DNA of 64,000 bases. Origin: Planctomycetota bacterium (GTDB taxonomy: Bacteria; Planctomycetota; UBA1135; JAKEFM01). The DNA is taken from positions 1 to 64,000 of the forward strand of contig JAKEFM010000158.1 in NCBI GenBank assembly GCA_022616055.1. The letters are read 5' to 3'. Made by a program: the position numbers and the translations under genes. Under the pieces are notes generated by a model. The model was not told the DNA's origin and did no database searches. It saw nothing but the letters and a program-made list of their open reading frames with translations. Shown here piece by piece: positions 8,989-17,800 of this stretch (its first letter is position 1; each line of letters begins with the position of its first letter).

Positions 8989-9957
8989 ATGAACAGTCTC
9001 TGGCTCGCGGGCGGCCTCCTCGTCCCGACGATCGGTTTCGTTCTCGCGGCGCATGGCGGCGACGAGAAGTGCACGGGCCAGGCGAAGGCCGCCGAGTGCC
9101 ACGGCGTCGCGAAGGGCGGCGAATGTCCGGCCGACGCGCTCGTCGCGAAGTGGGCGAAGGTCGGCGAGCAGATGGCGGCGATGTCCGCGGAGACCCGCGA
9201 GACCGTCGCCAAGGCGCGCGCCGTCGTCTCCGCCTCCTGCCCGGTCTGCCAGCAGGGGCCCGAGGCGTGGATGTTCCTCGCCCGGTTCTTCGACTCGGCG
9301 GTCTCCCTCGACAACCAGTTCCTCGCCGCCTGCGGCGAGGAGGGGAAGGCGAAGGAGTGCGAGGACACCCCGAAGGAGATCCACCAGGCCCTCGAGGAGC
9401 GGATCGCCATCGCCGCGAAGTCGAAGGACATCTACGCCGCGATGGGCAAGGTGATGGCCGCGGGCGAGAAGCAGGAGTGCCACGAGGGCGAGACCGCGAC
9501 GGTCATGGTGAAGAAGGCCTCGAAGCCGACCTTCGCCGAGGCCGGGAAGGACTTCGACTCGATCTCCCAGGATGCCGTCCGCTTCACGACGACGTGGGCC
9601 GGCATCCCGGCGAAGGCGGCGGCCCTCCCCGAGGCGAAGAAGACCGAGCTCCTCGCCGCGATGGACGTCGTCAAGAAGGCGGTCCCCGCCTGCGACCTCG
9701 TGAAGGAGACGATGGAGTTCCTCGTCAAGGGGCTCGACCGCCAGGTCGCGATCGACAAGATGCTCTGCCAGCACTTCGAGAAGGCCCCGAAGGAGCCCGC
9801 CGCGGAGATGCCGGCCGGATTCGAGGACATGATGAAGGCGGCCGAGGCGCGCGCGAGCGCGACGGCGAAGGTCGCCGAGCTCGTCCGCGCGATGAACAAG
9901 ACGATGACCCCGGACATCTTCCAGGCGAAGTCCGCGGCCGTCGGCGCGGGCAACTGA
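8989..9957 (+). CDS. Secreted Cys-rich helical protein of unknown function
   Basis: 322 aa ORF with signal peptide; good Shine-Dalgarno (agaggga); many Cys; downstream terminator. Confidence 0.75.
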   Translation: MNSLWLAGGLLVPTIGFVLAAHGGDEKCTGQAKAAECHGVAKGGECPADALVAKWAKVGEQMAAMSAETRETVAKARAVVSASCPVCQQGPEAWMFLARFFDSAVSLDNQFLAACGEEGKAKECEDTPKEIHQALEERIAIAAKSKDIYAAMGKVMAAGEKQECHEGETATVMVKKASKPTFAEAGKDFDSISQDAVRFTTTWAGIPAKAAALPEAKKTELLAAMDVVKKAVPACDLVKETMEFLVKGLDRQVAIDKMLCQHFEKAPKEPAAEMPAGFEDMMKAAEARASATAKVAELVRAMNKTMTPDIFQAKSAAVGAGN

Positions 9958-9974
9958 CCGACAGAGCGAACCGA

Positions 9975-10008
9975 GGAGGCGGGACGGAGCCGGCTCCGTC
10001 CCGCCTCC
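9975..10008 (+). terminator. Rho-independent terminator (17-bp perfect stem)
   Basis: GGAGGCGGGACGGAGCC/GGCTCCGTCCCGCCTCC followed by GTTTTC between convergent genes ending at 9957 (+) and 10013 (-). Confidence 0.85.
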
Positions 10009-10012
10009 GTTT

Positions 10013-11077
10013 TCAGCGATGTCCGCCGAGGGTGCCGAGCTGCATGCCCTCCCCGTACACGTAGGAGCCGCGGGTCACCCTCCGCAGATCGAAGTCGACG
10101 GCCGCGCGATCCCACACGAAGGACCGGCCGCCCGGGCCCCTCGCGTCGAGCCTCATGAAGACGGCGCGCCCGCCGCGGCCCACGACGATGTCCACCGCCT
10201 CCGCGTTGTCGCCCCGGTCGGCCCCCTCGTGGAGGCTCACGGGCGTCGAGAAGGTCTTCCCCCCGTCGCGGCTCGCGGCGAGAAACACCTTGCCGGCATT
10301 GGTCGTGCGATCCCATCGCCACTCGCGGTACCGGGAGTCGCACCAGGCGACGTAGACATCGCGGTCGCCGGCAGCCATGCAGGCGCTGCCGGCGGTCCTC
10401 GTGAGGAGATGCGGCTCGGTCCACTCGAGGTCGTCCGTCGCGGCGCTGAAGTGGTAGAGCGAGCAGCGGTAGGTCGACTCGTGCGTGGTCCAAATCAGGT
10501 GAAGCCGGTCGTCGGTCCTCGTGAGCTGGAGGTTCATGACCGGGCTGGCGCCCGCGAAGATCGTCCGCCGCGGGGAGAAGACGAGGCCCTCCTCGGCGAG
10601 GCTCGCGCGGACCTGCACGACCCGCGTTCCGTTCGGATAGACGACGAGGAAGCCTCCGGGGACCGGCTCGACCCCGAACCCGAGGTTCTCCCGGCCCATG
10701 GACGGCCCGGACTCCTCGACGAAGGGCGTCGTCGGCTTCCCCGCGCCGACCTCCAGCCAGTAGAGCGAGTGCTTCTCCGCCCATCCAGGCCGCCGGGAAC
10801 TGAAGACGAAGGAGCGGCCGGCGAGCCCGCGGAGGACGGCGTTGAACGAGACGTCCCGGCGGTCGGCAGCCTCCCGGGGAGGCAGGTCCGGCCAGAGGAG
10901 CACCGGGTCGACGTTCACGGGATCCGGCCGGAGCTGCTGGGCGCGATCCACGCGCAGGCCGTCGAAGGCCGACGCCAGGAGTTCCGGATCGTTCACCCCG
11001 GGCAGCTTCCGGCCCTCGCCGCACGCCCAGAGGGCGAGGGCGGTCGGGATCGCGAGGAGGTGCCTCCCGGGGGACAT
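10013..11077 (-). CDS. Lipoprotein with BNR/sialidase-like beta-propeller repeats
   Basis: Lipobox 'LALWAC'; 'VFLAASRDGGKTFSTPVSL' BNR repeat motif. Confidence 0.75.
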   Translation of the reverse strand: MSPGRHLLAIPTALALWACGEGRKLPGVNDPELLASAFDGLRVDRAQQLRPDPVNVDPVLLWPDLPPREAADRRDVSFNAVLRGLAGRSFVFSSRRPGWAEKHSLYWLEVGAGKPTTPFVEESGPSMGRENLGFGVEPVPGGFLVVYPNGTRVVQVRASLAEEGLVFSPRRTIFAGASPVMNLQLTRTDDRLHLIWTTHESTYRCSLYHFSAATDDLEWTEPHLLTRTAGSACMAAGDRDVYVAWCDSRYREWRWDRTTNAGKVFLAASRDGGKTFSTPVSLHEGADRGDNAEAVDIVVGRGGRAVFMRLDARGPGGRSFVWDRAAVDFDLRRVTRGSYVYGEGMQLGTLGGHR

Positions 11078-11303
11078 CCCGCGGCCATCGGCGCCTCTCA
11101 CCCGCCGCTGGAGCCTGGGCCCGGTCCCCCCGGTGAACCCCCGCTTGCCGAATTGCAAAGACCCGATTAGGGTCCCGCCCGGAAGTGACGCCGGGCCTCC
11201 CCGCCCGGCGGGTCCGTGAGTGGCCACGAGCGATCGGGGAAAAGCCAGGCGGCGGTGTGACCTCGCGGTCGTTCCTCGAAGGCATTCGTTGTGAGGTAGT
11301 CCG

Positions 11304-12788
11304 ATGACGACCCCCCTTGCCTCCTGGACGCCCCTCCTCGCGCCGACTCTTGCCATCTCCTTCCTCGCCGTCGTACCGCACGGACGCGCGCAGACGGCGA
11401 CCGTGGCCCCGACGGTCGAGACGGTCCCCGTCCCGACGACCGGGGACGCCGCCGACGACTCGGCCGTGTGGGTCCACCCCGTCGCCCCCGCCCTGAGCCT
11501 CGTCATCGGCACGAACAAGGAGGAGGGCCTCGCCGTCTACGACCTCGCCGGGACCCTGCGCCAGTACCTTCCCGACGGGGAATTGAACAACGTCGACCTG
11601 CGCTACGGCTTCCCCCTGGGGCTCCTCGACGTGGCGCTCGTCACGTCGGGGGAGCGGACGAACGACGTGATCGCGATCTATGCGGTCTCGCCGGACACGA
11701 GGACGTTGATGAACGTCGCCGCGGGCCCGATCGCGCTCGGATTCGACGTCTACGGTTGCTGCATGTACCGGAGCCAGGCGAGCGGCGAGTACTACTTCTT
11801 CGGCACCTCGGAGGCTGGGCTCATCGAGCAGTGGAGGCTCTTCGCGAGCCCCTCGGGGGGAGTCGACGCCCAGCAGGTCCGCTCCTTCAACGTCGGCGAC
11901 ACGGTCGAGGGGTGCGTCGCCGACGACGAGAACGGATGGCTCTTCCTGGCGGATGAGGACCAAGGCATCTGGCGCTACGGCGCCGAGCCGGGGGCCGGGA
12001 CCGCCGCGTTCCTCGTCGACACGACCGGCGCGGCCGGGAACCTCGACGCGGACGTCGAGGGGCTCGCGATCTACTACGCCTCGGGGGGAGGGGGCTACCT
12101 CCTCGCCTCGAGCCAGGGGAGCAGCACCTTCGCCGTCTACCAGCGCGCCGCGCCGCACGCCTACGTCGCGAGCTTCCAGGTCGGCGCGAACTCCGCCCTC
12201 GGCATCGACGCCGTCACCGGAACCGACGGCATCGACGTCACCAACCGGGGCCTCGGCGCCGCCTTCCCGGGCGGCGTCTTCGTCGCCCAGGACGACCTGA
12301 ACCTCGGGGCGAACCAAAACTTCAAGCTCGTCCCCTGGCCGAGCATCGCCGCGGCGACGAATCCGCCGCTCGCCGTCGATCCGGCGTACGACGCCCACGA
12401 CGCGGACTGCCCGCCTCCGAGCGCGACCATCCGGAACGGCTCGGGCGTGAACCCGCCGATCCTCGTCAACCTGCAGCCGCCCGCGATCGGATCGGCGTGG
12501 CAGGCGACCCTCGACTGCACGGGCCATGCCCCGAGCCTCGCCTTCCTCGTCGCCGTCCGCGCCCCCTCGAGCGGGACCCTCTTCGCGGGGGGGGAGGTGC
12601 TGGTCGACCTCTCGAGCGAGCTCGTGATGTACCTGGAGGTCCCGCACACGGGGAACGTCCTCGCCCTCGACTTCCCCGTCCCGCCCTATCTCATCCTCTG
12701 CGGCGTCGACTTCTCCTTCCAGGCCGCATGCGCCGGCGCCCCGGGGACGACCCTGTCGAACGCGATCGACATCGAGATCGGGTGGTAG
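11304..12788 (+). CDS. Beta-propeller (3-)phytase-like secreted protein with planctomycete-type C-terminal domain
   Basis: 'DDSAVWVHPVAP..SLVIGTNKEEGLAVYDLAGTLRQYLPDGELNNVDLRYGF...' and 'GCVADDENGWLFLADEDQGIWRYGAEP' characteristic of BPP phytases. Confidence 0.88.
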   Translation: MTTPLASWTPLLAPTLAISFLAVVPHGRAQTATVAPTVETVPVPTTGDAADDSAVWVHPVAPALSLVIGTNKEEGLAVYDLAGTLRQYLPDGELNNVDLRYGFPLGLLDVALVTSGERTNDVIAIYAVSPDTRTLMNVAAGPIALGFDVYGCCMYRSQASGEYYFFGTSEAGLIEQWRLFASPSGGVDAQQVRSFNVGDTVEGCVADDENGWLFLADEDQGIWRYGAEPGAGTAAFLVDTTGAAGNLDADVEGLAIYYASGGGGYLLASSQGSSTFAVYQRAAPHAYVASFQVGANSALGIDAVTGTDGIDVTNRGLGAAFPGGVFVAQDDLNLGANQNFKLVPWPSIAAATNPPLAVDPAYDAHDADCPPPSATIRNGSGVNPPILVNLQPPAIGSAWQATLDCTGHAPSLAFLVAVRAPSSGTLFAGGEVLVDLSSELVMYLEVPHTGNVLALDFPVPPYLILCGVDFSFQAACAGAPGTTLSNAIDIEIGW

Positions 12789-12872
12789 GCGCGCCCGAGC
12801 ACAGCGCCAGAGGGCGGGGGGAGGAGGGGGCCTGCGCCCCCGCGCCCCTCCTCCCGCCATCGATCCTCTTTC

Positions 12873-13595
12873 CTACTTCACGAACGTCCCTTCCGTGATC
12901 GACTGGCTCCCGCTCGCCTCGATCGCGAGGACCTCGAACGGGTTCGTCCCGGAGGGGAGGGACGTGACGAACTCCGGGGGAACCGTCACGGCGAAGGTCG
13001 TCGCCGGGAGGGTGACCTGGAAGCTCCCGACGATGACCTGGAACCCGACGACGTCGATCGGCAGGTCGGGGAACCCCGGCGGGGGAGAGGTGACCGGGCT
13101 CCAGCCGATGACGAGGGAGTTGCCTGGACCGACCACGGCCGAGACGTCGGGCCCGTCCGGGATGGCGTGGGAGAGCGTCGCCTCGCCGTCGATCTCCAGC
13201 ATGTCGACCGTCCTCCCCGAGAACTCGTAGGTCCCCGCCGGGAAGAGGGCGAGGAGATCGGCGAGCGGGACCTCGTCGAGGGTCGGCTCCGCGCCCTCGA
13301 AGAAGAGCTCGGTCATGCCGAGCTGCGCGTAGCCCTGTCTCCCCTCGACGTCGAAGATCGTCTGCCCCCCGGGCTTGACGATCTTCATCGTCTTCCAGTC
13401 CTCCCCGTCGAGGACGACGTGCACCCCGAGGTCGTTCGCGCTCGAGTTGAACTCGAAGAAGATCCGCGCGATGTCGAGGGGGACCTCGGTCCCGCCGGGG
13501 CCCTGGGTGGAGGGGCCGGCCCCGGGGAGGAGGGCGAGCCCGGCGAGGAGGGGGGCGGCCGGAACGCAGAAGCGAAGGAGTCTCTTTCGGTTCAT
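12873..13595 (-). CDS. Secreted protein of unknown function
   Basis: 240 aa ORF with signal peptide 'RLLRFCVPAAPLLAGLALLPGAGPSTQG'; coherent non-repetitive composition. Confidence 0.7.
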   Translation of the reverse strand: MNRKRLLRFCVPAAPLLAGLALLPGAGPSTQGPGGTEVPLDIARIFFEFNSSANDLGVHVVLDGEDWKTMKIVKPGGQTIFDVEGRQGYAQLGMTELFFEGAEPTLDEVPLADLLALFPAGTYEFSGRTVDMLEIDGEATLSHAIPDGPDVSAVVGPGNSLVIGWSPVTSPPPGFPDLPIDVVGFQVIVGSFQVTLPATTFAVTVPPEFVTSLPSGTNPFEVLAIEASGSQSITEGTFVK

Positions 13596-13780
13596 CGGAG
13601 AAACCTCACTTTCTGGCCGGGCCGTCTACCTCCCCGAACCTTAAGGGAACATGATGGGCCGGTGGTCGCGGACTCGGGGAGCGGGAGGGCTCGCGGAAGA
13701 GACCCGAGGAGCAGGTCTTGCGGTGTCGAGGGCGGGCGGAGGCTCGCGGGGCGCGCACGAACACCCTGCCGAGACTCGCG

Positions 13781-14410
13781 CTAGTCCCCGTCGTAGAGCC
13801 CGGTCGGGACCACGCGCTTCGGCCGGACCGGATCGACGAGGATCGCGAAGGAGTCCCCCGGCCGCAACGCCCGGTCCCGTTCGCTCCGCCGGATCGTCCT
13901 CCGCATCGAGCGTCGCTCGCCGCCGTGCTCGTACTCGAAACGGACGCGGCTGGTGCCCTTGGCGGTGGAGACCTTGCCCGTGGTCGCCTGGACGAGGTCG
14001 CCGACCCCGATCAGCCCGCGGATCCGCCAGGCCCGGAGCCATGCGAGCGCGCACAGGCTCGCCATGAGGACGGCGGTGACGGACATGAAGGCGCGCGTCG
14101 CTTCCAGGTCCACGGGTCTCCGCGATGGGCCCCGCCCGCCGTCCAGCGTCTCCACGATCCAGAAGAGGACCGAGAACGCGAAGAGCACGGTCCCGATGGA
14201 GGCCATCAGGAACGTGGGATTGTCGTGGCGCAGGATCTTCCGGAGGGAGACCTCGCGGTCGTCCCGCGGTTCGGGGACCTGCGGCGGCCGGCCCTCCTTC
14301 GCGAGCGCCAGACCGAGGGAACCGGAGCGATCCACGCACACCTTCTCGGCAGGCGGAGCGCGGGAACCGTGACGCTCTCGCTTGATCGAGACAGAGGGCG
14401 TGGACATCAT
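13781..14410 (-). CDS. DUF3592-like membrane protein (paralog A)
   Basis: Two TMs and '[48 protein letters not shown]' (DUF3592-like); clear paralog at 25929..26483. Confidence 0.75.
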   Translation of the reverse strand: MMSTPSVSIKRERHGSRAPPAEKVCVDRSGSLGLALAKEGRPPQVPEPRDDREVSLRKILRHDNPTFLMASIGTVLFAFSVLFWIVETLDGGRGPSRRPVDLEATRAFMSVTAVLMASLCALAWLRAWRIRGLIGVGDLVQATTGKVSTAKGTSRVRFEYEHGGERRSMRRTIRRSERDRALRPGDSFAILVDPVRPKRVVPTGLYDGD

Positions 14411-14562
14411 CCGCCCGAGGCCCGCTTGCGCTCGATGCCCAGCGGTCGATTCGTCGCCGGCCCGGGTTGCCCGGAGGGGGGGTTGGATCGTCTCGGCCTC
14501 GCCGCCGCCCTCCGGGAAGCGCGGCCTGCGGCGCCGGCCTCCGGAAGCCCGAGGAGGTCCCG

Positions 14563-15030
14563 ATGAACGCTCCCGAGAGGACCGGGTCTGCCGACGCCGC
14601 GGAGGACCGACGCACGGTCGTCGTCCGCGGGTCGGGGGCGGGATTCGCGCAGCAGATCGAGGTCGGGGGGCACCGGCTCGCGGCCGACGAGCCCGTGGCA
14701 GCCGGCGGCACGGACACCGGCCCCAACCCCTACGACTTCCTCCTCGCCGCGCTCGGAACCTGAACCTCGATGACCCTCGCGCTGTACGCGCGACGGAAGG
14801 GCTGGGCGCTCGAGGGGGTCACGATCCGGCTCCGGCACTCGCGGATCCACGCCGAGGACTGCGCGGACTGCGAGACGAAGGTCGGGAGGGTGGACCGGAT
14901 CGACCGGGAGATCCTCCTCGCGGGGAAGCTCGGAGAGGACCAGCGGAGCCGTCTCCTCGAGATCGCGGACAAGTGCCCGGTCCACCGGACGCTCACTTCG
15001 GAGATCAAGATCGATACGTCGCTAGAATGA
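14563..15030 (+). CDS. OsmC-family protein, candidate selenoprotein: in-frame TGA (14761..14763) at the conserved catalytic Cys position (U67)
   Basis: SD GAGGAGGT before ATG 14563; product '...[15 protein letters not shown][TGA][37 protein letters not shown]...[21 protein letters not shown]'; the family consensus at this point is G-[AT]-C-T-S-M-T-L. Confidence 0.85.
14774..14796 (+). promoter_or_regulatory. Candidate bacterial SECIS element
   Basis: CC-C-TCGCGC-[UGUAC]-GCGCGA-C-GG: 6 perfect bp (14777-82/14788-93) plus 2 bp across a 1x1 mismatch; 5-nt apical loop starts 19 nt after UGA with G at loop position 2. Confidence 0.65.
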
Positions 15031-15092
15031 ACCGCGCGTCGAGACGGCGTCGCCCGACGGACGACCCACCCGACCCAGAAGGAGAAACGCCC

Positions 15093-15788
15093 ATGGCCCG
15101 ACGGAAACTGAGCGAGAAGGGGCTCCTGACCCCCGACAACTGCGTCGTCACCCAGATCGACCTCCAGCCGCAGATGCTGTTCGGCGTGACGAACTTCGAC
15201 CGCCAGGCGGTCATCAACAACAACGTCGCGCTCGCGAAGGCGACGCGGATCTTCGAGATCCCGTACGTCCTGACGACGGTGGAGACGAAGGGGTTCAGCG
15301 GCAACACCTGGCCGCAGGTCCAGGCGATCCACCCGGACGTGACGCCGATCGAGCGGTCCACGATGAACTCGTGGGACGACGAGAAGTTCGTCGCCGCGAT
15401 CAAGAAGACGGGACGGAAGAAGATCGTCCTCGCCGGGCTCTGGACCGAGACCTGCGTCGCGCTTCCGACCGTGCAGGCGATCCAGGACGGCTTCGAGGTC
15501 TTCGTCGTCGAGGACTGCTGCGGCGACGTGAACCAGCTCTCCCACGACAACGCGATGAAGCGCGTGGTCCAGGCGGGGGCCCGGCCCGTCACCGCGCTCT
15601 CCGTGATCCTCGAGTGGCAGCGCGACTGGGCGCTCAAGGACACCTACGACGCGGTCATGGACCTCGCGAAGACGCACTTCGGCGCGTACGGCTCCGGCGT
15701 CGAGTACGCCTACACGATGGTCCACAAGGCGCCGCCGACGAAGCTGCCGGAGTACGTCGTCCCGACCTCGGCGGCGACGCACTCGTAG
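15093..15788 (+). CDS. Isochorismatase-family hydrolase (YcaC-like)
   Basis: 'NCVVTQIDLQPQMLFGVTNFDRQ', 'ERSTMNSWDDEKFVAAIKKTGRKKIVLAGLWTETCVALPTVQA' catalytic Cys motif. Confidence 0.93.
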   Translation: MARRKLSEKGLLTPDNCVVTQIDLQPQMLFGVTNFDRQAVINNNVALAKATRIFEIPYVLTTVETKGFSGNTWPQVQAIHPDVTPIERSTMNSWDDEKFVAAIKKTGRKKIVLAGLWTETCVALPTVQAIQDGFEVFVVEDCCGDVNQLSHDNAMKRVVQAGARPVTALSVILEWQRDWALKDTYDAVMDLAKTHFGAYGSGVEYAYTMVHKAPPTKLPEYVVPTSAATHS

Positions 15789-15926
15789 ACGGAGGGAGGG
15801 CCCCGGCATGTCCGCGGGGAGGGGCGCTCTTCCCGGGGGGAGGCCCGCTCGGTGGATCGGGTTTCCCGAACCGCGGCGCGCCGGCGGCCTCCACCTCCGG
15901 GCGGAGTCGAAGAAGGCACAACGGAA

Positions 15927-15990
15927 GGGGCCCCCCTCGATCGGGATCGACGGGCCCCCGACAGCATCGATCGGGGGCCCCGGCCCGTCG
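15927..15990 (+). promoter_or_regulatory. Structured leader upstream of amidohydrolase gene
   Basis: Two overlapping long complementarities: 15927-34 and 15938-43 with 15968-81, and 15948-56 with 15982-90. Confidence 0.4.
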
Positions 15991-16025
15991 GGACCCCCCT
16001 CCGGACCGAGCCTCAGGAGGACGCC

Positions 16026-17786
16026 GTGGACACAGCCGACCTGGTCCTGAGGAACGGGAGGATCGCGACGCAGGACGACCGCCGCTCCTTCGCCTCCGCC
16101 CTCGCCGTGAAGGACGGCCGCGTCCTCGCGGCGGCATCCGAGAAGGAGGTCCTCGCGCGCGCGGGCCCCTCGACGCGCGTGATCGACGCGGGCGGGCGCA
16201 CGGTCGTGCCGGGCCTCAACGACTCGCACCTCCACGTGATCCGTGGCGGACTCCACTTCAACCTGGAGTTGCGCTGGGACGGGGTGCCCTCCCTCGCGGA
16301 TGCGCTCCGCATGCTGCGCGAGCAGGCGCGCCGCACCCCGCCGCCGCAGTGGGTGCGGGTTGTCGGCGGGTGGACGGAGTTCCAGTTCGCCGAGCGCCGC
16401 ATGCCGACGCTCGAGGAGATCAACGCCGCAGCGCCCGACACGCCCGTCTTCGTCCTCCACCTCTATGATCGCGCGATGCTCAATCGCGCCGCGGTGCGGG
16501 CCGTGGGCTACACGAAGGACACGCCCGAGCCCGCCGGCGGGACGATCGCGCGCGACCGCAACGGCGAGCCGACGGGTCTCCTTGTCGCGAGGCCGAACGC
16601 CTCGATCCTCTACTCCACCCTCGCCCGGGGGCCCCGGCTCGCCCCCGAGGACCAGCGCAACTCCTCGCGCCTCTTCATGCGCGAGCTGAATCGCCTGGGC
16701 CTCACGAGCGTGATCGACGCCGGGGGCGGGTTCCAGAACTACCCCGACGACTATGCCGTGATCGAGGACCTGCGCCGGCGCGGCGAGATGACGCTGCGGA
16801 TCGCCTACAACCTCTTCACGCAGCGGCCGGGGGAGGAGCTCGCCGACTTCACGACCTGGGCGGGGTTGACGAGCCCGGGGAAGGGGGACGACCTCCTGAG
16901 GATGAACGGGGCGGGGGAGATGCTCGTCTTCTCCGCGGCCGACTTCGAGGACTTCCTCGAGCCGCGGCCCGACCTTCCGACGAAGCTCGAGCGCGATCTC
17001 GGGGCGGTCGTCCGGCTCCTCGCGAGGAACCGCTGGCCCTTCCGGCTTCACGCGACCTATGGCGAGTCGATCTCCCGGTTCCTCGACGTCTTCGAGGAGG
17101 TCGACCGCGAGGTCCCCTTCGATGGCCTGCGGTGGTTCTTCGACCACTGCGAGACGATCCGGCCGCGTGACATCGAGCGTGTCCGCGCGCTCGGAGGCGG
17201 GATCTCGATCCAGCACCGGATGGCGTACCAGGGCGAGTACTTCCTCGACCGCTACGGCGCGAAGGTCGCCGAGGAGGCGCCGCCCGTCCGCCGCATGCTG
17301 GCGGCGGGGCTCCCCGTCGGCGCGGGGACCGACGGGACGCGCGTCGCGAGCTACAACCCCTGGGTCGCACTCTACTGGCTCACGACCGGGAAGACCGGCG
17401 GCGGCACGCGGCTCTACGGCGAGGGAAACCGCCTCGATCGCATGGAGGCCCTCCGGCTTCACACCGTTGGGAGCGCCTGGTTCTCCGGCGAGGAGGAGAA
17501 GAAGGGCGCCCTCGTCCCGGGCGCGCTCGCGGACTTCGCGGTCCTCTCGGCGGACTACTTCACGGTGCCCGACGAGGAGATCAAGCGGATCGAGTCTGTG
17601 CTCACCGTCCTCGGGGGCAAGGTCGTCCACGCGGCGGGCGAGTTCGTGCCGCTCGCACCGGCGCCGCCGCCGGCGAGCCCGGGCTGGTCCCCGATCGCGA
17701 CCTTCGGGGGCTACCACCGCGCGGCCGTCCGGGCGCTCGACGCTCCCCCGGGAGGCGGGTCCGGGGTCGGCTGCGCGGGATTCTGA
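16026..17786 (+). CDS. Amidohydrolase family (YtcJ-like, amidohydrolase_3)
   Basis: GTG start with SD AGGAGG; '[19 protein letters not shown]', '[49 protein letters not shown]', '[11 protein letters not shown]'. Confidence 0.93.
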   Translation: MDTADLVLRNGRIATQDDRRSFASALAVKDGRVLAAASEKEVLARAGPSTRVIDAGGRTVVPGLNDSHLHVIRGGLHFNLELRWDGVPSLADALRMLREQARRTPPPQWVRVVGGWTEFQFAERRMPTLEEINAAAPDTPVFVLHLYDRAMLNRAAVRAVGYTKDTPEPAGGTIARDRNGEPTGLLVARPNASILYSTLARGPRLAPEDQRNSSRLFMRELNRLGLTSVIDAGGGFQNYPDDYAVIEDLRRRGEMTLRIAYNLFTQRPGEELADFTTWAGLTSPGKGDDLLRMNGAGEMLVFSAADFEDFLEPRPDLPTKLERDLGAVVRLLARNRWPFRLHATYGESISRFLDVFEEVDREVPFDGLRWFFDHCETIRPRDIERVRALGGGISIQHRMAYQGEYFLDRYGAKVAEEAPPVRRMLAAGLPVGAGTDGTRVASYNPWVALYWLTTGKTGGGTRLYGEGNRLDRMEALRLHTVGSAWFSGEEEKKGALVPGALADFAVLSADYFTVPDEEIKRIESVLTVLGGKVVHAAGEFVPLAPAPPPASPGWSPIATFGGYHRAAVRALDAPPGGGSGVGCAGF

Positions 17787-17800
17787 CGCGAGAGACGCGG

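Noticed and set aside
9432-12860. 1142-aa minus-strand ORF
   Set aside because: Arg/Gly/Pro-rich shadow frame antisense to clear genes (8989..9957, 11304..12788); typical of GC-rich DNA.
14761-14770. Translational reinitiation at ATG 14770 producing a separate C-terminal OsmC half
   Set aside because: Both halves are needed for one OsmC domain, and the stop exactly replaces the catalytic Cys; selenocysteine insertion explains it better, though sequencing error remains possible.
14730-17717. 995-aa minus-strand ORF
   Set aside because: Antisense to OsmC, isochorismatase and amidohydrolase genes, which have strong family signatures.
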